NCBI GenBank assembly: GCA_963576725.1
Contig: OY755240.1
Span: 65,560,412 to 65,624,411 of the forward strand
Length of the DNA: 64,000 nucleotides
From: Azorinus chamasolen
Taxonomy: Eukaryota; Mollusca; Bivalvia; Cardiida; Solecurtidae
Reading direction: 5' to 3'
The position numbers and the translations under genes are program-made. Below the pieces are notes generated by a model, which searched no databases, had not been told where the DNA came from, and was given only the letters and a program-made list of their open reading frames with translations. Position 1 is the first letter of the stretch; every line of letters starts with the position of its first letter. Of this stretch, positions 36,701 to 43,148 are shown in pieces.

Positions 36701-39428
36701 ACATGTATGATTTCTACATGGGCTGTTATGTTAATATTCAATGTTATAAACGTGAATTTGGTTTACATTATGCTCTCTCCACCAGCAGCTATGTAAAAAT
36801 GAATGTTATAAACGAGTATTGTTATCCTTTCGACACCAAATTAAGTCGTCTGCAAAATTTGTCGTCTACTTTAATAATGATTTTAGCTCGTCTGTTTTGA
36901 AGAAACGTCGAGCTATTTTGATCACTGTGTCGTAGCTGTAGGCGTTGGCGTAGTTGTAGGCGGTGGTGTCGTCGTCGTCGTGCAAAATCTTTAATGTAGC
37001 TGATTAATCAAAAAGTATAAGTGGTATTGACATGAAACTTCATAAGCTGATAGATCTCTTTGAGGAGAAGTGAATGCAGTGGACAAGCACCAAATCAGAC
37101 GAGCGTTGGCGCTCACTCTCTCTTTTCTCTCTGCATAGGTAATTACAGATGCGACATTAGCAACGAAATAGCATTTGTTTGTGAAGTTATGGTATCTTTA
37201 TTTGTCCTTGTGATTTAACATTATGGTTGACCATGGTGAATAAGTAATATTGCCAAGCAAACATCAAAATATATCCGAGGACTTTAAAATAATCTATAGT
37301 TCTCAGAAATCCTCTAAATATATTTCATACCAATCTGTGGCTTGAGGTTGCTCTCATTTAACCCATTCACTAATAATGGAGAAACTTTATTCACTCTGAA
37401 ACGTCACAATCGTTACCATTTGGTGGGTTCCAACAAGCTCGGAGAAGTATCTCGAAATTACAGCCATGTTTCTTTTGTGATTTGTCCTGCGAAGCTCACA
37501 ATAGTTATGCATCTAGTACGACAATAATAAAACAATGTCAATGAAGCTTAACCCTTACAGTGCAGGACACGAGTCAGTAATGCCATTTGCAATCAATGCA
37601 TACCCAGATGAGAGGGTTCCTAGAGGAACCCTTTCATCTGGGTATGCACTGCTTATCATGTTACAATTTTCTTTAGAAATATCCTCGAATATTCACCATA
37701 AGCTTGACCTGTTTGAATTTTGGAATAGTCCAATTGAACATTCAGCATTGTAACGATTAAAATATCCTCAATTATTAACCATAAGCTTGACCTGTTTGAA
37801 TGTTTGACTAGTACAATGGAAAACTTCAGCATCACAATGGTGAAACAGGTTCTAACGTTTCAACGATTTTACATGTCAAAATATCTGACTGGTATCTCAA
37901 ACTTACACTTAAATCACTACATGTATTATTGATTCTGTGATTTAATTTTGAAATTAGCCCGTCAACATGGCGGCCTCTGTATTGTTTCCGAGGTGGCTAA
38001 CGTAGAACGCCTCGATTGGGTTCCGAATGAACTATACGGTAGCAATCGCTTGTAATAGAGGGAAATACAGATGGCGCCCTCACAGAAAGGTACATGCTAT
38101 GAAGGCATTGAATAACATTTTTTACGCCTGACATTGCATTGTGCTAAAAAGTAAATTTACTGTCATCTTTAAATTCAGTGGTTCGCTGCCAATGTCGCAT
38201 CTGTGATTACTTATGCAAACAGTTTGGATCCTGATGACACGCTGAGTAGTTCAGTGTCTCAACGGGATCCAAAACAGTTATTTACTGTAGTAATGTGTTT
38301 TGAAAGAAACGGAGAGAAAATTATACAAACGAAATTTGTAGCAGACTACAAACTTTGCAGACGACAATATTTGCAGACGACACTATTTGGCAACGAAAGA
38401 GTATACATTTCAAAACACAACATACACGAGATCAGAGGCATAGATAAGGAGCATGAAGTGAACCTTTATTACAAGAATAAGATTTTTATTTTCCCACCAA
38501 ATACTGTGTTCTGACCACCATTTAGAATGAGACCATTCTGAAGGGTTGTCGTTTTATAGGGTTTGGATAATGAATACAGCAGAGCCTGCCTTAAGCGGCA
38601 ATTCATAGGAGTATTAAAAAGCACGTGGTTGAATAATGCAGGGCAAAAGTGATGCAAAAAGCTCCTATAGGAGCTTTCTGCGTACATTTTAACCTGCATT
38701 AAGCTACAACCTGCCTTAAGACTCATAATTAGATCTCTTTTTGATGGCCGCCTAAGACAGATTCTTCTGTACGCCCATTAATCTATGACTCTCAAAGATG
38801 CAGCTATAGCCACTCAATTCTTATTCACAAACTTGAAGCAATATGCAGCACGCTTCTGCTTTTAATTACAGGTTGTATAGAAACCGTTCAAGCCGACATT
38901 GTATTCGGACTGTACAACATTGGCGGAGAAAACAAGGCCAGCGTAGCTACCTTTGTAAGGAGTTTCGGTAGCGGGTTCGATCTCCCATCCGGCAATGTGC
39001 GGATTGGCTTGAAGGAGGGTTGTTCCTCCGGAGGGTTTGACCTCACTACCTTTGATATAAGAGAGGACTATTACAGCATGCTCCAAGACAGCATGGCGAC
39101 AGAGTTGGGCTCTTTCATGTACGACATTCGCCGGACCTTCCCAAGGAACTCAATGAAGTCAAGCATCAACAAGTACACCGTGTTGCTGGTTTCCGGTGAC
39201 GCTGCTATGAGTGATAAAGCAAAGGCCGAGCTTGACCGACTGATGACGTTTTCCAAGGTTATCGTTGTAGGTATTGGCGACGAGGTGAAGAAAGAGCAGT
39301 TGATGCAGTTGGCGAGCCCCATAAACAAGGGAGATAAGGATGACTCGCATGTGATCATGGTCGACAAGTTCTCACAACTTCAGTTTGCCATCAAACAGCT
39401 GTATGAGCTGGTATGCAGCGAGCAGTAA
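12728..39428 (+). CDS. Gene model: secreted three-VWA-domain protein, isoform A (13 exons, 639 aa)
   Basis: Joining the exons listed in the summary and ending with 38872-39428 gives 1,920 nt, an unbroken frame of 639 codons plus stop. Layout: signal peptide 1-19; VWA1 about 30-216, bounded by Cys26 and Cys216, metal site D37-S39-S41 with T109 and D144; Thr-rich linker 218-247; acidic/Lys segment 248-258; VWA2 between Cys260 and Cys446, metal site D272-S274-S276 with T343 and D376; short spacer 448-454; VWA3 between Cys456 and Cys636. VWA domains bind protein ligands, often through a divalent metal. An all-VWA secreted protein suggests an extracellular-matrix or adhesion role, comparable in layout to matrilins, collagen VI-like chains or molluscan byssal and shell VWA proteins. 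Orthology is not established. There is no transmembrane segment. Confidence 0.85.
12798..13015. mobile_element. Family B MITE, full length
   Basis: TTAACTCATTCTCTCC to GGGGGTAATGTGTTAA, with a perfect hairpin (ATAGAGCATTTGCTCC and its complement, centre near 12928) and matching ATTGTGATAAAT-type flanks. It lies 31 bp inside intron 1. Confidence 0.7.
13728..13959. mobile_element. Family D MITE
   Basis: TTAACCCTTTCGGCGCCAAA to GGCGGTGAAATGGTTAAC. The central hairpin is shortened: one GCCGCCTTG arm is present and most of the complementary loop is deleted. Confidence 0.6.
14582..14597 (+). CDS. VWA gene exon 2: 16-nt microexon
   Basis: Acceptor TTTTGCAG and donor GTAAGC enclose 16 nt encoding VRVSH plus the first base of Gly19. 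Without it, exon 1 (ending in phase 0) cannot join exon 3 in frame. It completes the signal peptide; Ser17-His18-Gly19 is an acceptable cleavage context, giving a mature N-terminus SPDEEPCG. Confidence 0.7.
15153..15360. mobile_element. Family B MITE with shortened hairpin
   Basis: TTAACTCATTCCCTCC to GAGAACGGGTTAA. The body matches family B (ACCGAAAAGGAGCATTAACT) but the hairpin retains only a short ATAGAATGCTCTATTTAT loop. Confidence 0.6.
15489..15749 (+). pseudogene. Unrecognised 86-codon coding-like stretch in intron 2
   Basis: An open frame follows a stop at 15486-15488 and runs to TGA at 15747-15749, unusually long for this AT-rich sequence. It could be a 219-nt exon, 15504-15722, between a TACTTCAG acceptor and a GTAAGA donor, phase 0 at both ends. 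The product is basic, with an RGRGRP run (AT-hook-like) near its start and a hydrophilic remainder. Phase 0 does not fit the phase-1 junction of exons 2 and 3, so it is not a cassette of the modelled gene. It may be an exon relic or part of an uncharacterised transposon. I do not recognise the family. Confidence 0.35.
16027..16240. mobile_element. Family C TTAA-ended palindromic MITE, full length
   Basis: TTAACCCTTTCGCTGCCAA to TTGGCAGCGAAAGGGTTAA, an almost perfect 19-bp terminal inverted repeat including TTAA. The hairpin near 16145-16195 is built on ATCCTGATGAGACGC and GTTACTCGGC / GGATCCAAACTGTTTGC. Confidence 0.75.
16697..17116. mobile_element. Pogo-like MITE with an internal 115-bp tandem duplication
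   Basis: It begins TACAGTTGAACTTCGATATC and ends GATATCGAATTTTAACTGTA. Bases 16859-16973 and 16974-17088 look like consecutive, essentially identical copies. TACAGT/ACTGTA ends fit pogo/Tigger-type TA insertion. No transposase frame. Relatives are at 20704-20984 and 33180-33384. Confidence 0.65.
17499..17892. mobile_element. 394-bp TTAA-ended long palindrome
   Basis: TTAAGACCC (17499-17507) and GGGTCTTAA (17884-17892) form the ends. Long arms containing CTTGAATTGCTCTGATCTAA and CATGTCAAAATACACGTCAC pair around a centre near 17710. The arms differ by an insertion in the right half (around GGAAAAGGCCC). It would fold into a very long hairpin if transcribed in the intron. Confidence 0.65.
18357..18592 (+). 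CDS. VWA gene exon 3: start of VWA domain 1
   Basis: It encodes residues 19-97. After a GSPDEEPCGKP lead it has the VWA first strand DIAFILDSSRS, with the metal-coordinating D37-S39-S41 motif, then helix 1 and the GKTQVAGLQF second strand. Acceptor TTGTACAG, donor GTAAGG in phase 0. The donor is at the same time the first unit of the 21-bp satellite that fills the start of intron 3. Confidence 0.9.
18593..20610 (+). repeat. Intronic 21-bp satellite starting at the exon 3 donor
   Basis: Unit AAGGCATAATGTAAACAATG plus T or C (21 bp), nearly a hundred copies, with variants containing ACCATGAAC, a 22-bp AAAGGCATACTGCAAAC type, and ACGG for AAGG. The 22-bp variant begins at 19097, 19224, 19351, 19436, 19563, 19690, 19859, 19986, 20155 and 20327: spacings 127, 127, 85, 127, 127, 169, 127, 169, 172, so mostly multiples of a 42-bp dimer plus one. 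Because 21 is a multiple of 3, all the long open frames here (up to 674 codons on the minus strand) are artefacts. Confidence 0.9.
20704..20984. mobile_element. Pogo-like MITE, relative of 16697-17116
   Basis: The left end GCAGTTGAACTTCGATATC and the right arm GTTCGAGATATCGTA share sequence with the copy at 16697-17116, without its internal duplication. The right terminus is eroded. Confidence 0.55.
21000..21325. repeat. Nested family F MITE fragments
   Basis: Two interleaved family F pieces: GGCAGGTAAGTGCTTAATGC near 21016, a hairpin built on AGCAGGTGATTGCTTAATGC near 21099-21180, and a CTGCATTAAGCTGTCACC end near 21290. Confidence 0.5.
21330..22250 (+). repeat. Second intronic minisatellite, unit about 31-36 bp
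   Basis: The phrase TTTACTAAACAACACTAGG followed by ACACTATGATGA recurs with a basic period of about 31 bp in the best-preserved part (about 21600-21720) and longer, degenerate units on either side. It lies in the same intron as the 21-bp satellite. Confidence 0.7.
22251..22948 (+). other. Intron 3 sequence without recognised features
   Basis: No tandem repetition, inverted ends or coding-like stretch that I can support. Confidence 0.4.
22949..23156. mobile_element. Family F MITE
   Basis: TACAGTAAGCCCCCTCTAAT to ATTAGAGGGGTTCTATTCTA. The hairpin is built on GGTGGTAGCTTAATGCAGG and its complement, with the loop AGCTCCTAGAGGAGCT. Confidence 0.65.
23157..23760 (+). repeat. Intron 3 end: family C and F fragments
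   Basis: A family C hairpin lies near 23205-23265 and a family F hairpin near 23450-23540 (AAATCTCCTAGAGGAGCTTT loop). A short family A remnant is near 23610-23660. The interval ends in the acceptor GACTTTTTCAG. Confidence 0.5.
23761..23994 (+). CDS. VWA gene exon 4: core of VWA domain 1
   Basis: Residues 98-175, phase 0 at both ends, donor GTGAGT. It contains SFGGATYTHKAL (metal-site loop 2, T109), then IAILLSDGAS with D144 of loop 3, and ends with the strand LLAIGIGKK. All three metal-site loops of VWA1 are therefore intact. Confidence 0.9.
23995..24754 (+). other. Intron 4 with families D, A and C
   Basis: Family D remnant ending in GGGTTAA at 24298, family A core about 24375-24450, and a full-length family C copy at 24540-24732 that ends 22 bp before exon 5, overlapping the region where a branch point would lie. 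Confidence 0.6.
24540..24732. mobile_element. Family C MITE next to exon 5
   Basis: TTAACCCTTTCGCTGTCAA to TTGGCAGCGAAAGAGTTAA. The hairpin is partly deleted compared with 16027-16240. Confidence 0.65.
24755..24881 (+). CDS. VWA gene exon 5: end of VWA domain 1
   Basis: Residues 176-217 after the acceptor TTTGTAG, donor GTAAGA, ending in phase 1. It opens with the sequon NAT (Asn177), continues with a region rich in Asn, Phe and Glu (last VWA helix) and closes with QQACK, whose Cys216 can pair with Cys26 across the domain base. Confidence 0.85.
24882..26157 (+). other. Intron 5: triplicated segment, families B, C and G
   Basis: A segment with TTATTGGGATGTTCTGA and GTACTGTATGCTTATTACG occurs three times (about 25235-25330, 25331-25418 and 25592-25680). 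The third copy is separated by a family F fragment and a truncated family B MITE ending at 25589. Family C spans 25847-26052 and family G about 26055-26150. Confidence 0.55.
25847..26052. mobile_element. Family C variant MITE
   Basis: TTAACCTTTAGCTTGCTGAG to GCAGGCTAAACGTTAA. The ends differ from the other C copies (AGC(C/T)TGCTG type, shared with 42372-42583), while the hairpin arms are the usual GGATCCAAACTGTTTGC type. Confidence 0.6.
26158..26247 (+). CDS. VWA gene exon 6: Thr-rich linker
   Basis: Ninety nt, phase 1 at both ends, acceptor TTTTACAG, donor GTAGGT. It encodes residues 218-247, dominated by Thr, Pro and Ser (for example PTTTPVPTTTTKKTP), a typical extended, O-glycosylation-prone linker between VWA1 and VWA2. 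Its symmetric phase would allow skipping without frameshift. Confidence 0.75.
26295..26851. mobile_element. TACAGT-ended element carrying nested family F copies
   Basis: The outer ends TACAGTCAGCTCTCGTTACA and GTTATAACGAGGGCTCACTGTA (the latter ending at 26851) are complementary over about 20 bp. Inside lie a complete family F MITE (26383-26573, TACAGTAAAACCTCCTAG to TTTAGAGAGGTTTTACTGTA) and a second F hairpin at about 26630-26720. Confidence 0.55.
27348..27380 (+). CDS. VWA gene exon 7: 33-nt microexon
   Basis: Acceptor CTTTACAG and donor GTAAGT enclose 33 nt encoding EMSKDEPKDNK (residue 248 shared with exon 6), a charged spacer between the Thr-rich linker and VWA2. It has phase 1 at both ends, so it can be included or skipped in frame. 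Confidence 0.7.
27607..27855 (+). mobile_element. Family E MITE, full length
   Basis: TTAACCCTTCTCTTGCTGAA to AGCGAAGGGTTAA. Body and hairpin closely match 7002-7251. Confidence 0.75.
28261..28439. mobile_element. Family B MITE, reverse orientation
   Basis: TTAGTCCATTCCCTCC to GGTAGGAATGGGTTAG. Perfect hairpin TAAATAGAGCATTTGCTC and its complement. Confidence 0.6.
29086..29222 (+). CDS. VWA gene exon 8: start of VWA domain 2
   Basis: Residues 259-304, acceptor TTCCAG, donor GTGTGT in phase 0. It opens with TCQGKAADVLFILDMSSS, with metal-site residues D272, S274 and S276, and ends in ESGKTQ just before the second strand. The last bases and the donor are the first unit of the tandem array at 29205-29510. 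Confidence 0.85.
29205..29510 (+). repeat. Tandem array that repeats the exon 8 end and its donor
   Basis: GGAAAGACCCAGGT occurs in the exon (29211) and again at 29265, 29366, 29420 (as GGAAAGACTCAGGT) and 29474. Spacings are 54, 101, 54 and 54 bp, so the unit is about 54 bp with one copy eroded. Each copy holds the exon's last codons, an AG-GT junction and a TTGCAGTAAAT or TTGTAAGTAAA tail. Confidence 0.8.
29548..30360. mobile_element. Element with TATACGCCCGTC ends and a 160-bp tandem core
   Basis: TATACGCCCGTC near 29549 and GACGGGCGTATA near 30348 are exact inverted ends. Between them five direct copies of about 157-161 bp are marked by CTCCAGAATTATCTCCCCTT-like phrases (near 29640, 29799, 29956, 30116 and 30277). 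The layout is like the element at 51-1434. Bivalve non-autonomous elements with roughly 160-bp core repeats are known, but I cannot assign this one. Confidence 0.65.
30361..31345 (+). repeat. Intron 8 second half: family A, B and C copies
   Basis: Family A fragment about 30410-30605; family B at 30910-31143; family C at 31140-31313, starting at the TTAA-like junction where B ends. Between 30606 and 30909 nothing is recognised. Confidence 0.55.
31346..31470 (+). repeat. 25-bp x 5 array ending across the exon 9 acceptor
   Basis: Five consecutive 25-bp units start at 31346, 31371, 31396, 31421 and 31446, with consensus GTTATGTTTCTTGTAGGTCG plus GTGCC. The fifth unit carries the real acceptor (TTTCTTTTAG, exon from 31462) and the exon's first nine bases. 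Units 1 and 3 keep a full acceptor-like TTTCTTGTAG, unit 4 has an AG two bases further on, and unit 2 has lost it. Confidence 0.85.
31462..31599 (+). CDS. VWA gene exon 9: VWA domain 2 middle
   Basis: Residues 305-350, phase 0 at both ends, donor GTAAGC. It holds the second strand IGAVAFSDNATTVFDL (sequon NAT at Asn313), helix 2, and the loop SAGGITNTHKALN with metal-site Thr343. Confidence 0.85.
31600..32792 (+). other. Intron 9: family A, I and D copies
   Basis: Family A about 31780-31890; a family I-like hairpin about 31945-31990 (GATCAGAGGGCTCCTTC loop); tandem GCCATTTGTTTGTA-like phrases 32000-32060; family D, full length, at 32185-32422 (TTAACCCTTTCACCGC to GAGCCGAAAGGGTTAA); family A remnant about 32690-32760. 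Confidence 0.55.
32793..32949 (+). CDS. VWA gene exon 10: VWA domain 2, third metal loop
   Basis: Residues 351-402, acceptor TTTCCCGCAG, donor GTACGA, ending in phase 1. It contains AHICILITDGRSS with metal-site Asp376 and ends in the strand GIYLFVIG. Confidence 0.85.
32950..33876 (+). other. Intron 10: family H, pogo-like, B and C copies
   Basis: Family H palindrome about 32990-33115 (CCACCAAACCTTATACTGTG and its complement); pogo-like fragment about 33180-33384; family B at 33398-33624; family C at 33621 to about 33830, sharing TTAA with the preceding B copy. Confidence 0.6.
33877..34011 (+). CDS. VWA gene exon 11: end of VWA domain 2
   Basis: Residues 403-447, acceptor TTTTAAAG, donor GTATGA, phase 1 at both ends. 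It starts GVGNMTDNSEL (sequon NMT at Asn406), continues with the ELAKMASKP turn typical of the penultimate VWA helix, and ends with KACS, Cys446 closing the domain with Cys260. Confidence 0.85.
34012..35396 (+). other. Intron 11: family A and F copies
   Basis: Family A copies near 34140-34300 (two), 34900-35050 and 35130-35215; family F at 34360-34551 (TACAGTACAACCTCTCTA to GTTTAGAAGGGGTTTACTGTA) with a shortened hairpin. Between 34560 and 34890 nothing is recognised. Confidence 0.5.
35397..35417 (+). CDS. VWA gene exon 12: 21-nt microexon
   Basis: Acceptor TATGTTTCAG and donor GTAAGT enclose 21 nt encoding VPQGDQP and the first base of Arg455, phase 1 at both ends. It forms the spacer between VWA2 and VWA3 and could be skipped in frame. 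Its short length makes it the least certain exon, but splice sites and phase are both good. Confidence 0.6.
35418..38871 (+). other. Intron 12: 64-bp array and MITEs
   Basis: A tandem array fills about 35850-36830. Family I lies at about 37549-37757, family C at about 38180-38405, family H at about 38455-38575 and family F at about 38577-38775. The segment 36830-37540 contains no feature I recognise; a 61-codon frame there has no support. Confidence 0.55.
35850..36830 (+). repeat. Minisatellite, unit about 64 bp
   Basis: The phrase TTCAATGTTATAAACATGTA, then TTTGGTTTACCTACATGATC and CTCCATTGACAGTTATGTG, recurs about 15 times (for example unit starts near 36222 and 36286, 64 bp apart). Confidence 0.75.
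38872..39428 (+). CDS. VWA gene terminal exon 13A: VWA3, version A
   Basis: Acceptor AATTACAG, entry phase 1, codes residues 455-639 and stops at TAA 39426-39428. It starts with (R)CIETVQADIVFGLYNIGGEN: the VWA first strand is kept but the metal motif DxSxS is replaced by YNIGG. Later it has VLLVSGDAAMSD where SDG is expected, and IVVGIGDEVKKEQLMQLAS, a clear VWA C-terminal signature. A Gly/Ser-rich insert (KEGCSSGGF) and one extra Cys are specific to this version. The entire domain is in one exon, unlike VWA1 (three exons) and VWA2 (four). Homologous to exon 13B. Confidence 0.9.
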
Positions 39429-39646
39429 GACAAGCACAGTTATAGTCTTACAGAGCTTGTGTGTAGTAAAGTGGAAAAGTGGACACAGTTATAGACTTAT
39501 AGAGCTGATTCCATGGTTATAAAACTTTTGATCCTGACCAATCATATGATTGCAAAACACTCAAGCAAAAATGTTTTATAATCCCGGGACCAGAAATGCA
39601 GAGAGCAAAAGTGGACATAGAGCTCAAACAGCTGATGAAAAGTGTA

Positions 39647-39652
39647 ATTAAA
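39647..39652 (+). promoter_or_regulatory. Candidate poly(A) signal for terminal exon 13A
   Basis: ATTAAA, the common variant signal, 219 bp past the stop. No AATAAA occurs between the stop and this point. The 3' UTR contains an imperfect duplication of ACAGTTATAGTCTTACAGAG (39435 and 39486) and a family G palindrome (about 39510-39595). Confidence 0.4.
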
Positions 39653-39699
39653 ATCATCTAATTTACAGTAAAGCCTGTCTACAGCGATTTATCAAAATA

Positions 39700-40455
39700 C
39701 ATTCAATTATTGGTCTTTAACCCTTTGCTCTAAGAATATAAGAAATAATGATGCCATCAATATTGATTATATTCAATTTTATAATGGCATATGAAAACGG
39801 GAAACTTTTGCCATGGCAGAAAATGTAGTCATATATATCTTATTTCATAGGCTAACAGAGCAGACCCTGATCAGACGGCTTCAGGGGCCGTCTGATCTAG
39901 GTCTTCTCTGTTTGCAAATGCATATAAAAAGAAGTTATGATGTAAAATGTTAAGACAGTAGCTTAATACAGAACAAAGGGAGGTTTCTGTATTACATTTG
40001 TTTCATATTAAGTAACCACCATCTTTTAACCCATTACCTTATAGGCTATTTTTAGATTAATTCTCTTTGAATGAAACTACCAAAAGGAGCATTTATTAGA
40101 GAAAAGGAAAGTTTTCATAATTGTGTGTAGTCCTGACACCATTGTGATAAATAGAGCATTTGCTTCATAAGAGTTAATGTTCTATTTATCACAATGGTTT
40201 CAAAAAGTGACTTTTACAGAGGCGTAGAAAGTCGTATTTATGGAAAAAGGGTTAAAGATAGCAATATTTACTCGTTGATTGGTCACTTTAAATAGGTTTT
40301 ATCGTATAGCATAGTAGATATTGCAAATACATGTATTTTTGGTCATATAGACTAACATGACAATATATGCATGAAAGAAACAACATGCCTCATTTCTTGT
40401 ATGTTCTCTGTTCCTAAAACAAACCCTTTACGTTTTGTAACATCATCGAACATAT
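39700..40455 (+). repeat. Family A and family B MITEs downstream of exon 13A
   Basis: Family A at about 39718-39952 (TTAACCCTTTGCTC...AAATGTTAA) with a CTGATCAGACGGCTTC hairpin; family B at 40026-40255 (TTAACCCATTACC to GGAAAAAGGGTTAA). The right end of the B copy looks like family A, so it may be chimeric. Confidence 0.55.
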
Positions 40456-41110
40456 ATACAGTAGGACCCCTCTTAACCAGAGGTTCAAGTTAGTTTAAAT
40501 TTCGGTCCTAGAGACAGGTGGCAGCTTAAAGAGGAGGTCCCTACAAGATCGCATATTTTCAATAATATCATAAAACTTGGTATTTGTTATGCTCTATCAT
40601 TATTATGAAGGTTCCCAATTTGAACTTATATCGAAAAATGCCCATGTGATACAAATAAACCGATTTCATCAATAACTGATAATTTTTGTTCTACAACACA
40701 ATATTATCGACCTTTTCCGTAAATTCTTCCGCGTTTTGCCGATGATCACCATTGTTTACGTAAAAGCTTTCTCGGAAGTGGTAGGAGAATTGCGAATAGG
40801 GCGAACAGTTACGAAACTAAAACTCAACCCGAATAAAACTGAAACATCGGGGAGTAAAACCGGGATCAGCGATATCAAACACATTGATGTTTTGTCATTA
40901 TAAACGGTAATTGGATGTGGCTTTTTGTGATATACTACTTTTCAGCATATAAACAAATGAGTTTTGTATATTTTAAGTGTTTATGAAACGCGTCAAATGT
41001 AGGGACATCTCCTTTAATGCAGGGTGAATTTTAAGCAGCCACCTGCCGAAAGTATCTAAATATTTCTCTTCTAGAATTCCAGTTTCAACCACACTATACG
41101 GACGACTAAA
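40440..41110. mobile_element. Family F MITE split by a 490-bp TTAA insertion
   Basis: Family F arms ACAGGTGGCAGC (ending 40525) and TGCAGGGTGAATTTTAAGC (from 41018) are interrupted at a TTAA. Removing the insert restores the family consensus GGCAGCTTAATGCAGGGTGA. Confidence 0.65.
40526..41017 (+). mobile_element. Element X, copy 1, with exact TTAA duplication
   Basis: TTAAAGAGGAGGTCCCTACA to TGTAGGGACATCTCCTTTAA, 492 bp including both TTAA. The interior is non-coding. The second copy at 43149-43640 is inverted relative to this one; a degraded third copy is at about 49275-49655. Confidence 0.75.
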
Positions 41111-41119
41111 TGAATGAAT

Positions 41120-41720
41120 GTTTCTAAAAGCATATGGTTGCTTAACCCTTTCACCGACAATGTCGCAAAAATGCACCACAACAAATAGTGAAGTCCCAGA
41201 TCAGACTCCGCCTGAGGCGGCATCTGATCAGGGCCTTCACGGTTTGTCTCAAACTCTATTTCTGTATATGTGCTTAATTTCTTTGAAATTTGCATTTATT
41301 TATCTTATTCCTTATTTTAACGAATGATTGCATACGGCAATTAGAAATTTGGCACCGAAAGGGTTTATACAGAACGAATAAAGTAATACAAAAAGCATCT
41401 TTCACTGCCAATGTCGCATAAATGCACCAAGAGAAAAAGTGCAAAATCAGACGCCGACTTTTCAAGGCGGCGTCTGATCAGGGACTTCGCTTTTTGTCTC
41501 AAACTCTATTTCTATATCTGTGCTTTACTTCTTTGAAATATGCATTTATTTATCTTATTCCTTATTTCACCGAATGATTGCAGACGACATTTAAAAACTT
41601 GGCACCGAAAGGGTTACTACAGAACGAGTAAAGTAATACAAAAAGCTCCATATTCTAATTCTATATTACTTTCGTCTTGCGTTATGCAACCACCTGCTAT
41701 AACTCTTTCCCTGTTTTAAT
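41120..41720. repeat. Family F copy with inserted, then duplicated, family D
   Basis: Family D (41142-41367, TTAACCCTTTCACCGACAA to GGCACCGAAAGGGTTTA) interrupts family F. The phrase TACAGAACGAATAAAGTAAT then precedes a second, left-truncated D copy (about 41401-41613) followed again by TACAGAACGAGTAAAGTAAT and the remaining F arm. The second copy is best explained by tandem duplication of about 250 bp. Confidence 0.6.
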
Positions 41721-41904
41721 ATTCATGTCAGAAATAATGACATCATGAGTATTTGTTAGCTAATCTTTTATAATGGCATTCGTACACAGGGCATGTTGGT
41801 CTTAGAAGAAACTGTTGAATCTGATCTAAAAAAAATAATATTTTATTCTCCCCTTCATTGGCGTGGATGGATCGGGTAATCATTCCATTTCACACCTGTT
41901 TATA

Positions 41905-42360
41905 CATACAGCAGAACCTGTCTTAACCATTCGCTTGCTGAATTTTAAAATACATTTCTCCTTCTTTACCCATGCCCCGTTGTATAATTACATATATCTT
42001 CACTGTGTACAAGTATTTCGCTGTGCAATCACTGCTGTGGAGGGGACTGGTTGCACAATCAACTTGTAAATAGTGCAGACCCTGATGAGACAGCTCCTGC
42101 AGGAGCTGTCTCATCTGGGTCTTCATTATTTACAGGTAGGTATATTGACGTGAATAGCAAGAGAAGGGTTAAGCAGTCAGCAAAAAGATGTCTAATTAAA
42201 GATCTGTAAGGCAGGTGGTAGCTTAGTGCAGGTCAAAAGTAATACAGAACGCTTCTGTCGGAGCTCTCTACATTGCGCTTGACCTTCGTTAAGCAACTAT
42301 CTGCTTTTTAATACTCATGTTCAATAAATGGATATGCGCTTAGGATATGTTCTACTGTAT
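41905..42360. mobile_element. Family F copy with inserted family E
   Basis: Family F begins ACAGCAGAACCTGTC, is broken by family E (41923-42172, TTAACCATTCGCTTGCTG to AGAGAAGGGTTAA), and resumes GCAGTCAGC with the usual GGCAGGTGGTAGCTTAGTGC hairpin and a TACTGTA end. TTAA is present on both sides of the insert. Confidence 0.65.
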
Positions 42361-42371
42361 TTCAAATATGT

Positions 42372-42583
42372 TTAACCTTTAGCCTGCTGTGTGTGGATGA
42401 GTGATTACGTATGCAAACAGTTTTGATCCTGATGAGACGCCGAGTAACTCGGCGTCTCATCAGGATCCAAACTGTTTGACGCCATGTAGCATTTTTGTAG
42501 ACTAACTGATTATAGCTAGAATTTTGAAAATGTTGTGGGCGCAAAGTTATGTAAAATAATTGGCTCAGCAAGCTTAAGGTTAA
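42372..42583. mobile_element. Family C variant MITE
   Basis: TTAACCTTTAGCCTGCTG to CAGCAAGCTTAAGGTTAA. The hairpin at about 42424-42480 is perfect: GATGAGACGCCGAGTAACTC and its complement. Confidence 0.65.
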
Positions 42584-43148
42584 CAATAGTTTCTAATATG
42601 TTGGAATACAAATATGTAATAATAATATGCACAACATGTGATCCATAATAGTTGTTTTTATACTTAAATATAGTAAAATGAGGTAGGAAATAATGTAATC
42701 ATTTCACTTATAGAAAGCATTTTCACGCCTTTGCAATCATAATAGACCCAGAGAGCAGACTATTGTATGAGCCGTCTGTTTACTTTGAAATATATTTAGT
42801 AATTATGACCGTGAACACCCCACCCCCAACCGTGACCCTTAACCCAGAACACCCCCGATGCAATCTGTATGCAATCTCAGGCAACCTATCTTTCGTCCTC
42901 AAAAAGATTTTCTGTACACAAATGTGTTTGAGCCAAGATTCGTCCCCAGCCACACTATATGAGTAGGCTACATCAAAATTATATATATTTTTTCAAAACG
43001 GATTTTCTTATTTTGGTATTAATGACATTGACCGTGAGCTGACATGTAATCCATCTATTAATAACCTGATTAAAATTTTAATGTATCAATCATAACTAAA
43101 GCTATTGAGTATAAAGGGCATGTTCAACAGAACAAGGCCATCGACAAT
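42584..43148 (+). other. Interval between terminal exons without recognised genes
   Basis: A family A remnant is seen near 42715-42790. The C-rich stretch 42810-42860 is unexplained. No splice-flanked coding segment is seen. Confidence 0.35.
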
